Assembly (NCBI GenBank): GCA_036245805.1 | Contig: BTRK01000005.1 | Span: 23,970,984 to 24,034,983, forward strand | Direction: 5' to 3' | Length of the DNA stretch: 64,000 nucleotides | Source of the DNA: Pristionchus mayeri | Lineage: Eukaryota; Nematoda; Chromadorea; Rhabditida; Neodiplogasteridae | In this document: positions 23,101 through 38,100 of the stretch, piece after piece | How the letters are laid out: each line of letters opens with the position of its first letter | Position numbering within the stretch: the first letter of the stretch is position 1 | Notes under the pieces: generated by a model | Databases searched by the model: none | What the model was told of the DNA's origin: nothing | Seen by the model: only the letters and a program-made list of their open reading frames with translations | Position numbers and translations under genes: made by a program

Positions 23101-26100
23101 TGTAGCTCAACTGGGAGTTGAAATATGGAAAAGCCGGATCAAGAACCGGAAAATTCCTAAAAGCCGGCTCTGGGACAAATGGTCTAGTTATTTCGTAATC
23201 TTGTCTCTAGGTCAACATACAACCATAGTATGATCGATTTTAAATGGGTCTGAAAAAAATGTTCGCGCCTTCCTCCACTGACTCGTGATACCTGTGTTAC
23301 ATAGACCGCTTCCCTGAATCTACCTGATTTTCAAACTATCTTGATTGTCCCTTAGCCCTGTAGAAACTTCAAACGCGTGTATCTCGGCTCAAACTTGAGC
23401 TAGACTTCAAATTTCGGATTTGGATTATGGTTCAAGGATCCTATCTGTACATGTCTACTTTATCCTCATATAATCTAAGGGGTTTATCCTGCTTTAAGAA
23501 ATGTTGGTAGTGATTCAAAAAATCACTATAAGGAAATCCCCAACCACGTGCACACAACACGGGCTCGCAACAGGCCACTGGTTTCCAGGATAGGATCTAG
23601 TTGCTACACAGACTATGGGGTGGCAGAGCCCGCCCTTGCGTGGAAAAATGCCTAACACTTTTACCTTTTTTTTACCGAACACAAGAAGAACCTAGTAGGG
23701 ACTATTCTGTCACAGGTCGACTCACAGAGGGAGAGGGCACAGCCTGTCAGATTAGACAACTAGCGGCGAAGAGCAATTTTGACATTCTCGTTTGCACAAT
23801 ATCGATTTGAATTAATTAAGTAAATCTATTCAGTGAAACACATTCCTCTTTTTGGGTTTCAGAGCAAAATGAAGTAACAAGGGAACCGCAAAAGTACAAC
23901 TCGTTCCCGGTGAAATCTGATTTCAACGTTTTCACTGGTTCCCCAGGATCATACCAGAGCAGTCTTAAAAAGTTGCCATAATTGCTTCCTAAGACCCTAA
24001 ATTGGCTTTAGTGTTCACCACGTAAAATCCGCTCGCTCGTTTCTCAGAATAGTCAACGATATATAGCGGAGCATAGGAATGTGTCTCGTAGCGCAGTAGG
24101 TTGCGCGCTAGCTTAACGTTTTGTTCGAATTCTGTACGTTACAAAAGCTTTTTGCTCACTTTAGCTGTTTGTTGACAAGTTTTTTATGCGCTTTTCTTGT
24201 TTTTTAATGACCAAAGTATCAATCATTCATTTACAGAGATATGTATCACTTGTAGGTAACACGATTTATTGCATGCAATTGTTATGTATTTGCAATTAAG
24301 GACTTCTCCCAAGACTTCTGTCATTGGATAAACACACTCTATAATGAACTTTACAAAATCAGCAAAAAGCTCTTGTAACGTTCAAAGTTCGAACCCACGA
24401 CTTGCAAAATGCAAAGCTAACACGCAACCTATTGCGCTACGAGACACATTCTTGGGTTCCGATCGATATCATTGACTATTCTATTCCGGAAGCCGCGTGA
24501 GCGGATTTTAAGTGGTGAACACTAAGGCCAGTTTAGGGTCTTAGGAAGCAATTATGGCAACTTTTTAAGTGCTCCGGTATCATCCTGGGGAGCCAGTGAA
24601 CATGTTGAAATCAGATTTCACCGGGAACGAGTTGTACTTTTGAGGTTCCCTTGTAACATAATTAAAACGTCTAGTGAAGCTCATTTTGAAACAGCTATTT
24701 CGAAACTCAATACATGATGATTTTCAAATGGGAACTAGTCTGCGCGCAATACGGGCAGACCCCACATGTGGGGTCTTTTCTGAATCCTCATGATCAGTTC
24801 TACAATTTGTATAGACAGATTTTTGATATTTTATCTAGTATTCGAAAAATGTGAGAAAATCCGAAAATTTAGCACCCTTTACGCTGTTTCTCCAATAAAG
24901 GGAAAAATATCAAAAATCTGTCCATATAAATTGTAGAGCTGATCATGAGGATTCAGAAAAGACCCCACAAGCGGGGTCTGTCGATATTGTGTGCAGACTA
25001 GTTCCCATTTGAATCTGAACATTTTTAATTACAAGTAATTGTGTCAAAGGGGGTCGGCAAGCGAGATAAAAATCCCCAAATTTAACAGTAGTCTCATGCC
25101 TTATTGTTTGAAACTCTTGCTATTCCGGAGTATTAAGAGGCCGGATCTGAGGAGAGTTACCATTTGGCCCCCCTCCCGGACATTGCACCAAGAATTTCGA
25201 TTCAGGCTATGGTACTCATACGACCTAGAGTGCTTAGGGTGTTAATTTGAAATTTAACATGAATACCGCCTGGGTCGCGCAAAGCGGTCTGCCAGGTGTG
25301 GGTACAGTGAAAAATGATGAATTTTCATATTTTCTCAGCCGATCAAGCTAGACTCAAAAATCCTTTTGCGTTATACTAGGCTACCCCAAAGTGAGTTGGG
25401 GCACCATTGACATCGAATTCGGGTCGATTCTCAAAGTTACATTTTGATAGAATTTTTAATATTTCCGAATTTTTTTCAGGTTACACGAATTTCCGCCTAT
25501 AATTTCTTGAACCAGGGTGCAGCACACTTACTGCCCCTTCATATCAGATTGTCACTTTGACGATTTGGTCTTTAAAATGCCTCGAAAAATTGAGTTGAAG
25601 GTCAAATGGTCGCAGTCAATTCGGATGGTTTCCAGTTCCAAAATTGTTTTCTCGTCTGGATGAACTCATATTGACTGAAATACCATTAGGTAGTGTAGTA
25701 TTTACTCCTATGACTTCGGTGACTTCGTTTTATAAGATGCATACCTAGTCCACTTTTCATAACTTTTCCTCTATTGAGCAACTTTTCACAGCGAGCTTTG
25801 CCCCGAAATTTTCTTTTGCAGGAATTTCCGCCTATAAATTCCTGTACCACATTGTAGCACACACCCATCCCGGTCATGATATACTGTCGTAGTTACAATT
25901 CGTGCTTTAACATATCGAGAAAAATAGACGACGAATAATCACATGACGACTTATCCCACAAATGAACCCCGTTCGCTTGGGAGTCAGCCTAGCAACCTGG
26001 GACTTGTATCATTGTTATCAGTATAACCTCCACTCTTTTATAATATAGTAATCATAGTACCAGGCGATCTTGAGTTTGCATCCCCCACCATCGACCAGGG

Positions 26101-29100
26101 GGTCATGGTCCAGATATGAGAAATTGAGAGGTAGGTCATGAACAGATAAACACAAAGTACCGTACCCAATCGATACTGTTCCATCGGTCAGATGCAGTTC
26201 CTTGGGTCAAATATTATTCCAAAATTTCCGAACAGTGACATATTGTTAGGTAAATATACAGTTCACCTTCAATATTGCAGTACCCCAGTAACTACTGTAA
26301 CCCAGTACCGGGTGTGTACTGGTTAAAATAAAACAAATCCAAGGTTGCTAGGCTAACTCCCAAGCGAACGGCATTCATTTGTGCGATAAGTCGTCATGTG
26401 ATTATTCGTCGTCATTTTTTCTCGATATGTTAAAGCACGAATTGTAACTACGACAGTATATCGTGAACGGGATGTTTGTGTGCTACAATGTGGTACAGAA
26501 AATTATAGGCGGAAATTCCTGCAAAAGAAAATTTCGGGGCAAAGCTCGCTGTGAAAAGTTGCTCAATAGACGAAGTCATGAAAAGTGGACTAGGTATGCA
26601 TCTTATAAAACGAAGTCACCGAAGCCATAGGAGTAAATGCTACTATTGATGTTATTCGCGAGCGCTCGTCGCTCGAGCGATTAATTATTGACGAGCGCTC
26701 GAGCGCCGATCGCTCGAGCGTTCAATTTAGAAAATCGCTCGAGAAATTGATTTTTGGGGAGAGCTCGAGTGATTTTGCCATTATTTCTTGAATTTACATT
26801 GATTAAAATCGCTCGAATTCATCGCTCGAGCGCCGCTCTCGCTCGATAATCGCTCGAGCGATTGGCGCTCGAGCGCTCGTCGAAATTAACCGCTCGAGCG
26901 ACGAGCGCTCGCGAGCAACACTAAATGCTACACTACCTAATGGTATTTCAGTCAATATGAGTTCATCCAGACGAGAAAACAATTTTGGAACTGGAAACCA
27001 ACCGAATTGACAGCGACCATGACCTTCAACTCAATTTTTCGAGGCATGTTAAAGCAAATCGTCAAAGTGACAATCTGATATGAAGGGGCAGTAAGTGTGC
27101 TGCACCCTGGTCCGGGAAATTATAGGCGGAAATTCCTGTAACCTGAAAAAAATTCGGAAATATGAAAAATTCTATCAAAATGTCACTTTGAGAATCGACC
27201 CGAATTCGATGTCCATGGTGCCCCAACTCACTTTGGGGTAGCCTAGTATAACGCAATAGGATTTTTGAGTCTAGCTTGATCGGCTGAGAAAATATGAAAA
27301 TTCATCATTTTTCACTGTACCCACACCTGGCAGACCGCTTTGCGCGACCCAGGCGGTATTCGTTTTAAATTTCAAATTAACACCCTAAGCACTCTAGGTC
27401 CTATGAGTACCATAGCTTGAATCGAAATTCTTGGCGCAATGTCCGGGCAGTGGTGACTCTTCTCAGATGCGGCCTCTTAAATTTTAATTTCTTAATTAAA
27501 TTATGGCTTATGTTTCAACTACTTTCACCCTCACGTCACCGCTCAGCCGGAGTGAACGGAGAGGAATGGTCCGCCCCGAGAACAAAGGAAATTGTCTGAT
27601 CTGACAGGCTGTGGAGGGGAGACAGGCCAGGGTCGAGGAGGAGGGTATGGACTCGTTGAGACGAATCGGAGAAGGAGAGCAGAGATCTCCTTTTATAGAC
27701 GAGGGGGAGGCAATGGACAATGGAACTCTGCATATGGACTCGTAGTCATATTGCAAGATTAGTGGTTTATTGCAAAGGCAGATGAGGGATGAGAACTATT
27801 GATTGGCTCTTGTTCTTCTCTTCGGTAATCTCATTACCCGGATCTCAACTCGACGCTCTTTTCCTCTCTCGCTCTCTCTTCATTTTGCATGCTCTCTCGT
27901 CGGTCAGAGGCTAGAGTCACGCACCTTTCTGTGCATAGCGGCGGCATAAGCCGGCTTATAGCCAAACAAGGGAATAGTAACCCAAGACCGTAAAATTATC
28001 GACATACCTATTGGGACACCATCTGTACCATGGATAGTATTCTCGAAAACGACCAACTTTCAACGGCTGTACCCCCTTAGCCATATTTGGAGACCTAGTC
28101 TAGAGCTATCGAGCAATATCCTTACTTTTCTCATTTGAATAAGTCGGAAGTGAGACACACGCCGAATGGTATGTTATTCAAAAATCGCACAATGTTCAAT
28201 TTTTCCGTACTGAGTATCGATATGATAAGCCTCGAGTTATGTCAAATTAACTATGCACATAATTGTGGAGTGGGACATCCGATCCGATTCAACAATAAAA
28301 ATAGTAGCTTTTGGACCATAAATGATTGAAAATTAACATTTTGTGATGATAAAATCAGTTTTTCGCATGAAACTACTCTGTGATTGCAAAGTAATATTGT
28401 CGTAAGTACAAAGTAATATTTGTTGAAAAAGTTAGTTGCCGCCAGCTGCTTACTGGTAAATTTACTTTTTATACTGGCAACTTACTTTTTTATTACCCAA
28501 AATTTACCGTTTTCTTATATTTTGCTCACTTTTTTATTACTATAAAATTATTTGTTTGTTGCTTCATGCTTACTTTAGTCCAGTTGCTTTCCAGGTGCTT
28601 TTTCAATTCAAATTTCAATTTTTATTTACTTTTCAACAATCAATCAACAATCATGACATGTCTCGACTTATGAATATTACAAACGGGTTTCGATATTGCT
28701 TGGCACAGGGTAGATAGATACTCAATCTTCGTCGATAACGTCTTGTTCCTGAACCCTGCAAGAGATATAGTAACTCACAGTTTAATCGTCAAATTTTCCA
28801 GTGTGTTCACAAGTCGTTCAATTTTCGGCTGCGGAGTCGGTTGAATGAACACTACAAATTCAATGGAATGCACCTGGAAAATGTATCTGTATAAAATACT
28901 GAAATTCAAAACTTACATACGAGACAGCATCTTGAGTCTTGAGTACTTAGAGCATAGTTAGTGATCGAATTGCGAGACTCATAAAACAACTGCAATCATC
29001 GCTCTTACTATTATTAGAAAATGTCTTTCGGGATTCCTTAATCAGGACCGAAAAATGGCTCTTCCGTTGAAACGGATAGTATCCGTAGACATGGCTTCAT

Positions 29101-32100
29101 TTCCATTTGAATTCCGATCAGCACCTTCAAAAGTTCAGGTGAGACAAATGTAGTGTTTAAATTGTTACCTGATGCCCTGTCGAGATGGTTAAGCGGGATC
29201 TTCTTATATGGAAAACAGAAACCACCATAGTCAAACGAAATATTGGATAAGTGCATTGAGAGTTAATAAAATATGTTAAAAAGAGCGGATTCCCGCTTGT
29301 TCTATCTCGAAAAAAAGTACTTATCAGTTACTTACAAATTAGTTGCCAAAAAAAGTAAGTGAAAAGTTACTAAATTTGAAATGAGCTGCTTTCGCGACAA
29401 GGCAAAAGTAAGTTACCAGAAAATAATAGATATTTGGAGCATAATTTTCATTTTTTGGGTAATGAAAAAGTAAATTGCCAGTAAATTACGCGAATGGTCT
29501 TAGTTGAAGCAATATTACTTCAGTCACAGAGTATGTGAAGACGTGATTTTCACATTTAACGTAAAAGAACTTATTGGTAGAAGAGAAGAATAGGCACCGA
29601 TTGGAAAAAAAAAGGTTGCTGTAGGTCAAAATCGGGACTTTCCTAGTTCCGCGCCAGGCCCCACCCCCTTGATCCCGCCCCCGAAGGAGCGAGAGGGGGG
29701 GGGGAGCCAGACACCACCCCAAGAATGGAGTCTGGCATCGGGATGGAGTCTGACATCGTCCAAAAATTCGCCGAGAGGTTCCCCCCTCGTGCATGGAAAC
29801 GCCATGGTTTCATGAGGGGGGGGGGGAGTGAAAACAGCTATGAGGAGGGCGCGCTCCAGTCACGCCGGGTGAGAGAATGCGGGGAGAGGCGAGATAGAGC
29901 GTAGAAGAGGCAAGTGCGAGAGGCGCGGGGGAGTGAGAGGGGAGGGGCAGAGCGAGAGTGCGGTCTAGGGAGAGGCTAGGAGGGGACGTGGGGCGCGCTA
30001 AAGATAGAGCGGGGGAGGGGAGGGGGAGGAGCCTGGCGCGGAAGTAGGAAAGTGCCTCAAATCTGACCGAAATACGGCCTTCCAAAGTGGTAGGTCATAA
30101 CTTTGTTCAAAATGCAAATTCCGAAAAATAAAGTGGATAGGCGTTCCCATAGCCCTCACTTTGGTCATCCTACTGGTTTCAGCGAAATCCGTGATGCAAA
30201 ATTTTTTTCTGTCGCAAAGTGATCTCATTTTCCTGTATTTTTACAGGAGATCCGTGATATTGGATAAATCCACAATAAAGTCGACGCAGTATTACAAACT
30301 GCGCGGGAATTCAAATTAAGTCATAATTGGTGCTTATTGGAATTTATGCATTTTGAAGCGAAGCCTAATCAAGGCGTCAAATATAGATTCGAAAGTTTTC
30401 AGCAACCTGCTGCAGACAACGATAGAAGTAAGCTGTCGCATGACTCGGAATCATAGTTGCCCACGCCGCTGCCTCGGCAGGGGCAATATTTTGCCCACCC
30501 CCCTGCCACCCATGAACCCCGGGTCATGGTAAAAAAATCGATGGTAGGTCAGGGGTAGGTCAAGATAAAGTACTGTACCAATCGATAGCACAGTACTTCC
30601 TGATACCGTATATAGCTACCGTAGCCCCGATTACTGCAAACTGATTTTTTCTTCAAAAATTGAAAATACCGTACCCAATTAAAAAGTCAAAGTACCGTAC
30701 CCAATCGATAGTACAGTACCACCAGATACCATTTCCCACTACCGTAACACCGACTATCGCGAACTAACTTTAACTTAACTTTAACTGAACTTAACTTTAT
30801 TTTTAAGAAGTCCTGGTGCCGTGCCCAATCGATCTGGTACCGTGCCCGATCGATAGTACAGTACCCAACTGATTACCGTAACCCAGTTCCTTGGGTCAGA
30901 TCTAGTTCCTTGGGTCAAAATTTTTTCTAAAAATCCTAAATCGATAATAAAAAAATTTTGACGCATCCTACCGTAACTCTAATTAGTGTAGAACCAATTT
31001 ATGATCGATTTAGGATTTTTAAAAAAAATTTTGACCCAAGGAACTAGATCTGACCCAAGGAACTGGGTTACGGTAATCAGTTGGGTACTGTACAATCGAT
31101 CGTTCCCGACACCAGACCGATTGTGCACGTTACCAGGGCATCTTAAAAATAAAGTTAGTTCGCGATATTCGGGGTTACGGTAGTGGGATACGGTATCAGG
31201 AAGTACAGTACTATCGATTGGTACAGTACTTAATCTTGACCTACCATCAATTTTTTGACCATGACCAGGGGTTCATGGGTGGCAGGGGGGTGGGCAAGCC
31301 GCGCTAGGTCTGGGCAACTATGCTCGGAATCGGATTCAGAACACAAAATTACCCCAGGAATTGCAAACAAATCAAAATCGACTTTCCGATTGTACCAAGT
31401 TTTTATTTATTTCCATGAGAAGCCTGATATAATAGTATTAGGGTGTCCGATAAGTATCGCAATTTTTTTAAAATTATTTTCATCTGAAGCTAGGGACAGC
31501 CGATAGGTTTATTCAAATGGCACTCAAAATCAAGCTACAACAGCAAGAAAAATTCACGGAATATTTATTGTAAGATGCTGCGCACAAATCGCACTAGCAC
31601 GCGCGATTATTGAATTCAGGCTCCGCTCATTTTCACGATGCGTAATCTTAAAGTTACACAACACCCTTAAAAATGGCCTATATTATTATTCCTGAAACTG
31701 ATAGACATAAAAGAGACTAGTAGAAATACAATACAAATAAAATCAGAAAATCAATAATTAGTCGCAGAATCGGCTTCATAAACATGTGCGGTGCAACCCT
31801 GATCACGACCGATTTTGCGGGAGGGTTTGAAACGTGAAACTTTTGTATGCAGTAATTAGCGTTCACAAGCCCGGTTCTATACCAAATTTATCCTCGCTTC
31901 TCCCCCGGTGTAGAAATATATATTTTAAAAGCAAAAGCTTCAATATTAAGCCCACATAATCGATTAAACAAAATTTTTCAAAAACCGCGCGCAAATCTGT
32001 TAGCGCTAATTAAAAAAAAATAACGGTACTTAGTGTTTGGTCATGGAATTAGCGCTAAGATATTTTCATGGGGCCAGTTTAAAAAATTTGCACGGGTTTT

Positions 32101-35100
32101 GGGTAACTTTAAGAAATGCGCGGATGGTTTATTTCTTACAGTAAAGGACACCCATTTTCACATACTTCCTTCGCTTTTTCGTTTTTTCCTTCCTTTTCTT
32201 CTTCTTCTTTTTGTCTTTCTTCATTTTCTCCTTTTCATCACTTCTTGTCTCCATATCATCGTTGGAAGTGTCGTCGCTTTCTGCTCTTTTATTTCTCTTC
32301 CTCTTCTAAAATTTGTTCATTTCTACTATTTTTCATTTCTCGTACAACATTCCAACCTCTTTTACCATAGTCTTCAATTTTGCATTCTTCTCAAGGTTTT
32401 TCTTTTCCTCTTCTATCATCTTCATCTCCTTAATTCCTCTTCTCAAGGGAATCTTATCGAACCTTAAAAATTCTTCGGTCTCCTCCACAATACGCTTCCT
32501 CTTATCAGTAATAGTCCTTCCACGCCATTGACATCAGATACACTTTGAAAAGTAAATAAATGCCACTTGGGCTGGGTGCAAAAATGAAAATTTGCCGCTT
32601 TTTCCAAAACTATTTCGCGGATGAATTTGCAGACGCCATCTTTTGTTCAATTTTTAGCTTCTAATTACATGAAAATAATATTTTAGTTATACCACGATAT
32701 ACAGAACATGTCTATCTATCAGCTAGAACGCATCTCTGTAGATTTATAACTAATATTGCTGAGTGGCGGCATGTTTTAGAAAATGCCAAATTTCATCTGA
32801 CTTCTATGACCTACCACCGCCTTCCCGGGCTTTCCCACCTAACCAAACCAATCGTATCATACCAGCCATGCGCTTAGCTTTCACCCAGTGTATAACACTA
32901 GGGTTAGCAGTCGTTCGGAAGTGGTGATATTTAAGCTTGAATAACGAAAACCAGCTAAAATCGGGGTTACTGTTACCTCTCCGAGACTGTAGGTTTTCCC
33001 ACCTAACCAAACCACTTGTTTCGAATCGGCCATGCACTGGGCTATCACGCATTGTATAACACCAGCCTTGATTCGGTTGTTCGGAAGTACTGATATTTCC
33101 ACTTAAATGACCAAACACTAAAATTTTGTAAATCGCTAATTAATCTTTTCTCTTCTGTGAAAAGAACATTAAAATTTCTCTATTCCCTTCCCTCACAGTC
33201 TATTCCCTTCCCTCATCGAGAGAGGTGTCTCTCACCTCTCTCTCCGCACTCTCTCACTTCCACACGCTCTCTCGTCCCCGCTCTTCCCTTCCTCCCTCGA
33301 TCTCGCTGGCACAGAGTACCGACTGTGCAACTTTCTGAATTCGGTACCCACAACGGTGAGATGATCTATCGGACCGTTCCCCCGTCTCGCTCTCCCTCTT
33401 TCTCAGAAATGACTCCCACCGGATCTCCAGCCCCGAAGAAAAGGAAGTACACGGTTACGGGAACATACGAGGATCTCCTGCAGTTCTGCATCTGCCTCCA
33501 GAACAAGATCGACAAGGAGCAGTCGTACTCACGCAGTCTCGAGAAGCGGATATGCGAGTTGGAGAACCGCATGCCCCTTCCCCCAGATTCGATTGTTACC
33601 AATGACGATGATGAAATGGATGCCCCATCCTCCTCAGCTGACCCTGCCCCTCTCCTAGTCGCGAACACCACCTCCATCTCCACTGCCATTCCCTCCCCTA
33701 TCTCGCAGCCTTCCCCTGAGCCCTCATCCGACCTCGAGAGGAGCGTAGTCATTGCCCGCCTCCCCATCGATCCCTCCCTCAGTCCGGTGAAGCAGGTGCA
33801 GAGAGACTACAACCAGGTAGTGCATCTCACTGCCCTCGCTGGAATACCCTGCCTCCCCGTTTCCGTATACAGGATGCCCCCCGCAGACGTCAACTCCCCC
33901 CACTGCAGACTCACCAAGGTAGTTCTTCCCACGCGCAAGCATGCGGCCCTCCTTGTGAAGCACGCGAACCGAGTTGGTCGTGATCCTCACTTTAAGGATG
34001 TCTACATCCGCCCTTCTTACGCCGACAAGGACGACGCCCGTCGCAAGGTTCCTGGTAGAAGCTGTGGGAGAAACGGACCTGAACCTATCTCTTCCACGCG
34101 ACCTACCGTATCCCACACTCAGACTCGCCCGCAGAACAGCAGAGACCCTCCCCTGAACAGGGCCAGAAGCAGACACAACTCAGTCTTCTCTTCCATGACT
34201 GATCGCGGCCATCGAAAGCAGAACACTCGCCCCCAATCAGTTCCCCCCTCATCACAAGCCTCCACCCTTCATCCCCCAGAACAATCTCAACAGATATGGA
34301 GCCCCTCCTCCTCCACTCTTCGCCCCAGTCCCTATGAATACCTTCCCACATCACTTCTCCCAGTCTAATCCATTCATCTCTCACTTTTCTCAGTATGGTT
34401 TACCTCCCAATTTCGGCACCCAGGGAAACTGGCATTGATTCACCTGCCTAAACATCACTCAGCCAGAAAGTCACTTTCATTCTCCGCAGTTCTAGCCAAT
34501 TGCCGCTCTGTCCAAAACAAACTACACTATCTTTCGCAAACCCTTTCTAAAAAGTATACTATGATTTGCCTCACTGAGACTTGGCTCTCACCAACTTTCC
34601 CTACCTCACTTCTCCTAGGTGACCAAGATCAGTACTACAATGTGTTCAGAAGAGATAGAAACTCTAGAGGCGGTGGTGTAGCGATCATACTACATTCGTC
34701 CATAAGTGCAGCACAGATTGCTGATGAAACTGTACCTGAATCCCACGAATTATTAGCAGTCGATGTTGATATAAATGGTGACCTAATTAGGATTGTCTGC
34801 GCCTACCGTAATCCCAAAGCAAGCACGATACAAACTGCCTCTCTTGCCAAGTCAATTCTTGATCTTTGCTCATGCCCCCAACCAACAATAGTTGCTGGCG
34901 ACTTTAATCTACCCGATATCGACTGGTCAATCTTCCCCACTCCCCAGCCCAAATCAGTTACCCCTCCCTCACAATCATTCATTGACCTCTGTAACTCAGC
35001 AAAACTCGCCCAATTTGTCAAAGAACCTACCAGAAAGGATAACGTCCTTGATTTAGTATTATGTAACCATCCCAGCCTCATCACCCAAACTGTAGTGGGT

Positions 35101-38100
35101 CCCCCTTTCGAAATGTCTGACCATTCGACGGTCGAATTCAAGTTTACAATGAGTCATTCGATACCCGCCTTCATTCTGAGGCGTGACTACAAAAATGCTG
35201 ATTTTTTGACCTCATTAATTCCCAATTAGCAAACATCGATTGGACAAGCGCCTTTTCTAAAATATCAAATGTGGATCTCATGTACGACCTTTTGATAAGC
35301 GTCATTCTAAAATCAGTAGACACGCATGTCCCATGGACCAAAGTGAGCCTTTCTCATGGTAAACTCCCTCCCCATATTGAACGGCTTTTAGGGAAGCGCT
35401 TCCATGCCTGGCAGAAATCGATAAATAGTAACGATCCAAGAGATGAACGTGAATTCGAGATTCTCAACAAAAAGTTTCGCAAACAGCTGCAGCGTTACCA
35501 CAAATCCATCGAGAAAAAAGTGATTGAAAGCGACGATAAGAACAACATTTTCCGTTTTATGAAACGTTGTTCCAATAAATCCAAGGGAGTAGAAGGCTTA
35601 AAGAGAGCTGATGGTACTTTAGTCATGGATGACTTAGGCAAAGCGAACTTACTAGCCGAGACTTTTGTAAGCGTATTCACCATCGATAACGGAAAATTGC
35701 CAAATGCTGGTGTCCACCCTCATATAGGCGCTTACGAAGAACCCCAGTTTCTTAGACACGAAATCTGCGCCCTTATTGAGAAATGGAAACGCTCCTCCTG
35801 CAAAACCCCTGAGAACATCGACCTATCATTCATAAAAACGAATTACCGTACCCATTTCCGAAGCCCTTGAAATCATTTTTAGGAACTCCTACCAATATGG
35901 TACGGTACCCTCACATTGGAGGCATTCCTTAGTAACTCCTGTTAAGAAATCACCCCCTTTTTCCAATCCCCTAACCTACAGGCCACGGAGGGTTCCGATA
36001 TGAGGTGTTCAAAAATAGCGCGTAAAAAGGTCTGTGTGGGAAGCCTGCTAACGAGCGTAGCCAGACAGCTTGGAATGGATCGATACGTTGAAAGACGTAT
36101 AAATATAATTTTATAGCTGTTTTAGTGTTGTTCAGCACGCTGCATTTCCCGAAATATCATTAATTATCCCGTAAAAAATCGATAAACATGTAAAAATGAG
36201 CTTTGAAAAGTTTGAACAGTTTTACGAGTTAATTACTTAATTAATGGTCTTCATTATTTATTTCTGTATTACCTATAGATTCATTGATGCTATTTCCCCA
36301 CCTTTGGAGCACATTCATCAACGCAAAAACTATGTTAAACGAGAAAGATGATGAAAACATGTCAAAGCCGGCGATTTGGTGTAGCGCCTACTGTAGTTTT
36401 AACAAGATCTACACATTCGCTACACCGTAATCTTTTCTTCCTCAACTGCACTATAATTCCCTGCATATCAAAGAAGCTTCTTCATCGAAACCCGCCGTGA
36501 GGCCCATCTCTATTACATCTTTCTTTTGCCGAGTTTTCGAGCGCATTTTGTGCAAATCTATTATCAACCATTGTGAACAATTAAACATTTTCCCCGATGA
36601 GCAATGCGGATTCCGCAAGAAACGATCGCGGGAGCTCCAAATGCTCGAAGTTCTCGAACACTGGACATCCTCGATTAGTGATGGGAAGCCTGTTGACGTT
36701 ATCTACTTTGATTTTGCAAAAGCTTTTGATAGAGTATCCCATCCCAAGCTAAAACTCAAGCTTAGCACTATAGGACTCTCCGATAATACCATCAAGTGGA
36801 TAACAGGATACCTCACAGATAGATCATTCCAAGTGAGAGTAAAAGATGTGCTCTCTACCTCAATGCCTGTAACTAGCGGCGTCCCACAGGGCTCAGTCCT
36901 AGGCCCCTTGCTCTTCCTTATTTACACCTCAGAAATCCCTACTTTAGTACAAAATCATGGAGTCGTTGCAAGAATGTATGCCGATGACATAAAAATATAT
37001 CGGTCCTTTCGGAAGCGGAATTCACCCGCCCCTCTACAAGCTGCGATTGACACTATTGTAAATTGGTCTGAAGTGTGGCAACTCCCTCTTGCTGCGCATA
37101 AGTGTAACTCATTGCACTTAGGCAGAGCAAATAGGAAGCGAACATATATTAGGTTGACTAGAAAGTTCTGTCGCATTTTGTGGTCTCACTTCAATCCGTT
37201 CGTTCTCATTTCTCTGTCGATATGAGCCGCCCCATTTTTCAAGTTAAGGAGGGGTACGCAGGGGTGTTTTAAATGTGTTTTAGATTTGGCAATGCCAATC
37301 AGTTTAGACCAGATAATTGCACAAGTTCTCCAAGGAGTGCTCTTATTTTCACGACATCGTTGCAAGAATGTCGTTGCAAGAATGTTCTATATTCTTATTT
37401 TTCTCCGCTTTCAAACCAACGGCAAGATAACTCCCTATAGCGTGTGTGTATCAGGGACATATCTCCTCTCTATCACTGTGCGACGTTGGCTGAACCATGT
37501 CGATAATATGGCGGTAGACCAATTAGATTAGGTACGGGCAGATGGATCTACCTCATTAGACCTTTGTCGTCTTCGATTCGATGCAAACAGTGGCCTCAGC
37601 CATATTATCTGCGATCTCTCCATCACTATTGGGGAGAACCATCCCACCCTAAATCATGGACTTGAGATATTCGGAAACCTGAGAAAATTCGAAAAATATT
37701 TTCTTGGCTGAAACCAAGATTCTGACAAAAACACAATGCTGAACGTGTCTCTGGCTTTGTCCGTTCCCAATGGCTCTTCAATTTGTCTAGACAATGCTAC
37801 TACATGAGACGATTACTAAGTGTATTGCTCAAAAAATGAGCACAATTGATCACATGATCTTGCTGCTTGGGAGGCAGTATATCATTCCAAACACCATTTT
37901 CGGTGTTCAAAAATATCACTCTTCGACCAGATATGTCGAAAACGCTCTGATTCATACTATTCCACAACATTATACATGGATATCAGGGATATTGTCTGTG
38001 TTCACTACTACCACAATTTCAAGCTCCAAATCGAAAGGACCCATCCATGACGTGATATTTTCATCTCCCACGCAACAAGCCCTGTGCCTTCCCCACAAGA

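Noticed and set aside
29810..30228. Pro/Ser-rich minus-strand frames
   Set aside because: They are the complement of the purine-rich interior of TIR element G.
32033..32467. 144-codon plus-strand frame rich in Phe, Leu and Ser
   Set aside because: It is the antisense shadow of LENG1-like exons 6-7; the minus strand has splice sites, conserved phase and charged family-like sequence.
33366..34176. 133- and 150-codon minus-strand frames
   Set aside because: Antisense shadows of LINE ORF1.
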